Part shown: positions 60,792 to 64,000 of the stretch, in pieces
Layout of the letters: every line of letters begins with the position of its first letter
How positions within the stretch are numbered: position 1 is the stretch's first letter
Notes under the pieces: model-generated
The model's database searches: none
What the model was told of the DNA's origin: nothing
Seen by the model: only the letters and a program-made list of their open reading frames with translations
Source: Polytrichum commune
Lineage: Eukaryota > Streptophyta > Polytrichopsida > Polytrichales > Polytrichaceae
Assembly (NCBI GenBank): GCA_950295325.1
Contig: OX485807.1
Location: 1,058,501-1,122,500 of the forward strand
DNA length: 64,000 nucleotides
Direction: 5' to 3'
Program-made: the position numbers and the translations under genes

Positions 60792-61252
60792 AACGCACCA
60801 CCCACCAGGATGCGAGATTTCTCCCCCAAAATGCCTCAAAGGCGAGGACTTGGTACCGGCAGTGACAATGCAGGCATCCGCATTGCCACAGCTCGGCAAT
60901 GGAATGCAATGCAATGCGATGGCTTTGGTGAAGAGAGCTAAGCTAATCCTGGCTGGGCTTTCCCTAAACCCTAGTATGTTAGTGACACAACAGACAGAAA
61001 ACAAGGAGTGTGCGGGTGGGACGCTCTGTCTGTCGCCTGGGACCGTGTCCTTGCCAGCCGCAGTCCCTTTGAGTAACTGCCAATCCCGGGTTGCTTTAAG
61101 TTAGATCTGAGAGTCCTGGAAAGAAGGACATTCTCACGGCTAGTAGTCTTGATCAGTCGCCTTTTGAGTCCTTCATCGGCTATGTACTTCCTTTTGAGTG
61201 CCAGGTGGCGGTTTGTCATTAGTCTACTTAGGAACTATGGATTACAAACTAA
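60792..61252 (-). promoter_or_regulatory. 5' flank of the GT47 gene
   Basis: Immediately upstream of the chosen start. It contains the CCCTAAACCCTA telo-box-like motif near 60960-60975, often found near transcription starts of plant genes. Otherwise I see no defined element. Confidence 0.4.
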
Positions 61253-61819
61253 GGGCCACTTCACACATGAGCCAAGAGCCGTGACCTTGTAATGGTGAGG
61301 ACCCTTGACTCTCATCCAAAGGCCGTACCATGGGTGTTGGGAAAGCCATTTTATGTAGTCTTTGGCCCTCAAGCATAGTGTGAAGTGAGAATAAACCATG
61401 TTGCGGGACCATTGCATATTTTGTTGGCGGAAAAAGAGGGGAGGATTTGGTTTAATATAATATGTCTCCAAGTTTATTAATTTAAGATAACTACTTGGTG
61501 GTGTTTGTCTGTCCTGGAATCTGCCATGCAATCTGTCCTGCTAGAAAAATATATTAAAAAAATCATGGTCTCCCAGAATTTGCGTCAAGCCCACCTCTTG
61601 GAGGTGGGTCTGACGCAAATTCCAGTAGACCATGCACCCTTATCCACAACTAGCCATGTAGGACTCCATGTAGACTTTTCATCCATGAACTTTTCTTTGA
61701 GCCTTTAGGCCTTCACCTCCCAGTGTGAAGTGAACTTGGACGGTCTCCGCCTTTTCGACCAATGAGAGCTCTTACATTGCATTGGTCAAGGGCCTTCAGC
61801 CTTGTGTGTGAAGTGGTCC
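61253..61819. mobile_element. Harbinger-like MITE (567 bp) with TAA target duplication
   Basis: Inverted ends GGGCCACTTCACACA (left) and the complement of GGACCACTTCACACA (right), flanked by TAA at 61250-61252 and 61820-61822. A near-copy of the terminal motif (AGTGTGAAGTG) recurs twice inside, at about 61377 and 61724. No transposase. It includes the hairpin at 61564-61634. Confidence 0.85.
61564..61634. repeat. 71-nt miRNA-precursor-like hairpin inside the MITE
   Basis: Arms of about 34 nt (61564-61597 and 61601-61634) pair with few mismatches. The left arm starts CATGGTCTCCCAGAATTTGC, the right arm ends CCAGTAGACCATG, and the loop is only a few bases. The arms carry a conserved AATTTGCGTCA core. 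Confidence 0.85.
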
Positions 61820-61822
61820 TAA

Positions 61823-64000
61823 AGGTCGACTTCAATGATGACTTTTTTTTCCTTCTTTTTTTAATATCAAACTAATTTACCCCAAGTTAACATGCAACAA
61901 AATCGTCAACCTCAAACATAACATAATCACTATTGATATTGCACGCCTAGGTCCCATATAGCAGTGTGGTTTCCAACTAAGTTATGTGCTCAACATGGAC
62001 CTTAAAACCCAAACAAATAGAAACCCACCAAGTGCACCAAGTCAACTTGTCATGAAGCCATCAATTGTCAAGATGGATAACTCATTATGGTGGTATCTCC
62101 CCTTAGAGTACCATTTTTTAGCGCTCTAAGGTAGACATGTCTTGGATGGTAATTTGTTTTCAAATAGCTCACTTCTATTGTGAATATTACGCACATAATT
62201 GGTCAAGTGGACTATAAAATGAATTTTAAATCCAAATTGGGGTCATAACCATTTTCCTCATATTTTTTTGGAAATTGTCTGAATATCCTATTAAATCATC
62301 AAAGTAACTATTATATTTTTTCTCAAATAATCACACATGTCATTCCGATTAGGTTGTTATGAACCTATAATGGTTAGCATGTTTCATAGTTTTATTTAGC
62401 TATAGACAATTTTTCTCTCCATGCCAACATCACATCGGCCATGATGCTAGAAGATGGCATTAATCAATATAATTTTCAAAATATTCAAATGAAATTGTGT
62501 GAGGTGGTTAAATCACCTCAATAAGAGGTAACATTCAACATTGTGGTATAAATGAAGCTTACTCCAAATCATATGCTACAAGATTATTATCTGTTGGCTT
62601 ATATTGATTTATATGTAACATTTGAGGCATTATGAACTATGTTATTTTCATCACATAGTCCAATCTCTCTTAATTACATGCTATTTTGGTGTTTGTTATT
62701 TAATTTGCACCGGATATAGGTGTTTTATTGAGATCATTGGTTGCATTAGGGTCATGTTACCTTATGCTTCACACATTGAAGTGCCAAAGTAGGCGTAAGA
62801 TACATAACAAATCGAGTTCCATCCATTCTATAAGTGGAGGATGAATAGGGTACGTACATAAACAAAGTTTCACTCTAATGTGATAATACGCCCATGCCAA
62901 ACAAATTGATATTGTAGCCTAATGAGCTATCAAGTTTAACAACACTAGTTTGGGCCCATGTCGTCTAGCCAATTGCACATGTGCATGTGAATGAATGTCC
63001 TGGCCATCATGCATCATCCTAACCCATTTCACCCATGCATATGAACTACCGCCTAGACCCCCACCCATGCCACCATTGAGGGAATGGTGCACTTGAAAAC
63101 TATGGCACGAGGTAAAATAAGTGTGACCTCTTTCCATGCATTTGTAAGGAGTTGCTTGTTGGGGAGGTGCTCATTGGTTTTTTGAGAGGCGGGGCAATGT
63201 CCTTGCACCAAGTGGTGTGTGAAGGCATGGTGGCAACTAGTTCGGGCTTGCAATTCTCATATTTGGAAGGTGGCAAGGGTTATTATTAGCTCAATTACAT
63301 CTTGCCTCACATTGCCTCAAAGTATTGAGATTTTTGTAGGCACAGTGGAACATGAGAGAGAGAGAGAGAGAGAGCATGCTGAGGAGTTGGGACTTTATGG
63401 CTAAAAAATTTAAACCCTAATTCAACATGTTGCAAGTTTGTTGAATTGAGCCACAATCTTAAAATAGATTGTATGCATTGTGAAAGAGGAAGTTCTTCGT
63501 AAAGTTTGTAGTAATTGAGAGAAAATAGTAATTAGCTTCATTGATGATTGAAGGTTGCTTGAATGCCTAGTTGCATCATGAATTATGTTTGAATCTCACG
63601 GTATTCTTTCCTAAAATATTTACTAAGGGGTGTGCTATATTAATATAACGCCCAATATGCAATACAAGATGACAACCTCAACTTCCACGCTCTCAATTGT
63701 ATAGTAGATAGTTGTGAGAGTTGTCGCATATGATTAGTAGTAGCTCTCTTTCATCGTGTGAGTTTGTTGTGAACTATCCACATGTAGTCTAAAAATTTAT
63801 AAACTAGACGTGCCTAGCCCACTTACTTTATAAACACCTACATTTGAGTAGTACGTGGTTTGGTGTGGCTTCGAAAATGGATTCCAAAAGACATGTGTCC
63901 AAACAAATTTAGATTGCACACTGCTCAAAATATGACAATCATTCTAGGTTCAACAAACCTACACAATAATCTGATTCTAGATTCTTCACTTTGAAGATAA
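61823..64000. other. AT-rich spacer to right edge, with family A pieces
   Basis: No gene seen. 62625-62745 is a diverged family A 3' half (ACATAGTCCAATCTCTCTTAA). 63805-64000 is an inverted family A copy cut by the window edge (AGACGTGCCTAG, AAGACATGTGTCC). A GA repeat lies at about 63353-63374. Confidence 0.55.

Noticed and set aside
60792-61004. In-frame 71-codon extension of the GT47 protein
   Set aside because: It would bury the membrane anchor 70 residues in and contains promoter-like CCCTAAACCC sequence; the downstream Met fits the family better.
59047-61104. Many plus- and minus-strand frames of 60-134 residues overlapping the GT47 gene
   Set aside because: They are shadows of the long GT47 coding frame, which has clear family motifs.

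Overview
The window is nuclear DNA of a green plant (streptophyte). It holds four intron-containing or plant-specific genes: an RTEL1 helicase, an AGC-VIII (D6PK-type) kinase with the DFD motif found in plants, a dolichol-phosphate mannose synthase and a MUR3-type GT47 xyloglucan galactosyltransferase. Introns follow GT-AG rules with one clear GC-AG exception, base composition is AT-rich, and the long spacers are full of short DNA-transposon remnants. The MUR3-type enzyme and the AGC-VIII kinase point to a land plant or a close algal relative. A non-seed plant would fit, but the sequence does not settle it.

Layout. 1-7.07 kb: N-terminal two thirds of RTEL1 on the minus strand (14 exons, 620 codons); the gene runs off the left edge. 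Its large introns carry tandem duplications and one MITE. 7.1-19.8 kb: spacer with MITE-like repeats, a near-perfect 163-bp inverted repeat (9204-9543) and a broken calmodulin-like gene (about 11.1-11.5 kb). 19.8-24.8 kb: five-exon kinase gene on the minus strand, followed upstream by a GC-rich flank to about 27.06 kb. 27.1-47.1 kb: about 20 kb without a recognisable gene, built from nested repeat families, two TNA-flanked Harbinger/Tourist-like MITEs, simple repeats and G/C homopolymers. 47.15-51.37 kb: eight-exon DPM1 on the plus strand, with a telomere-like heptamer tract just upstream and repeats in two introns. 54.0-56.2 kb: decayed pogo/Tigger-type transposon. 58.2-60.8 kb: two-exon GT47 gene on the minus strand. 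61.25-61.82 kb: Harbinger-like MITE with an internal miRNA-like hairpin. The rest to 64 kb is repeat-rich spacer.

The four genes do not form an operon or a pathway cluster: they cover genome stability (RTEL1), polar auxin transport/phototropic signalling (kinase), ER glycosylation (DPM1) and Golgi wall-polysaccharide synthesis (GT47). The most unusual content is the repeat layer. Several short families recur (called A, B, D, E, I, J and L/G here). Some are nested, and one insertion has a related empty site inside the window, so its 3-bp target duplication can be read directly. I found no CRISPR array, tRNA, rRNA, intact transposase or obviously new defence or biosynthetic system. The best candidates for undescribed biology are the two strong foldback loci that could yield small RNAs.
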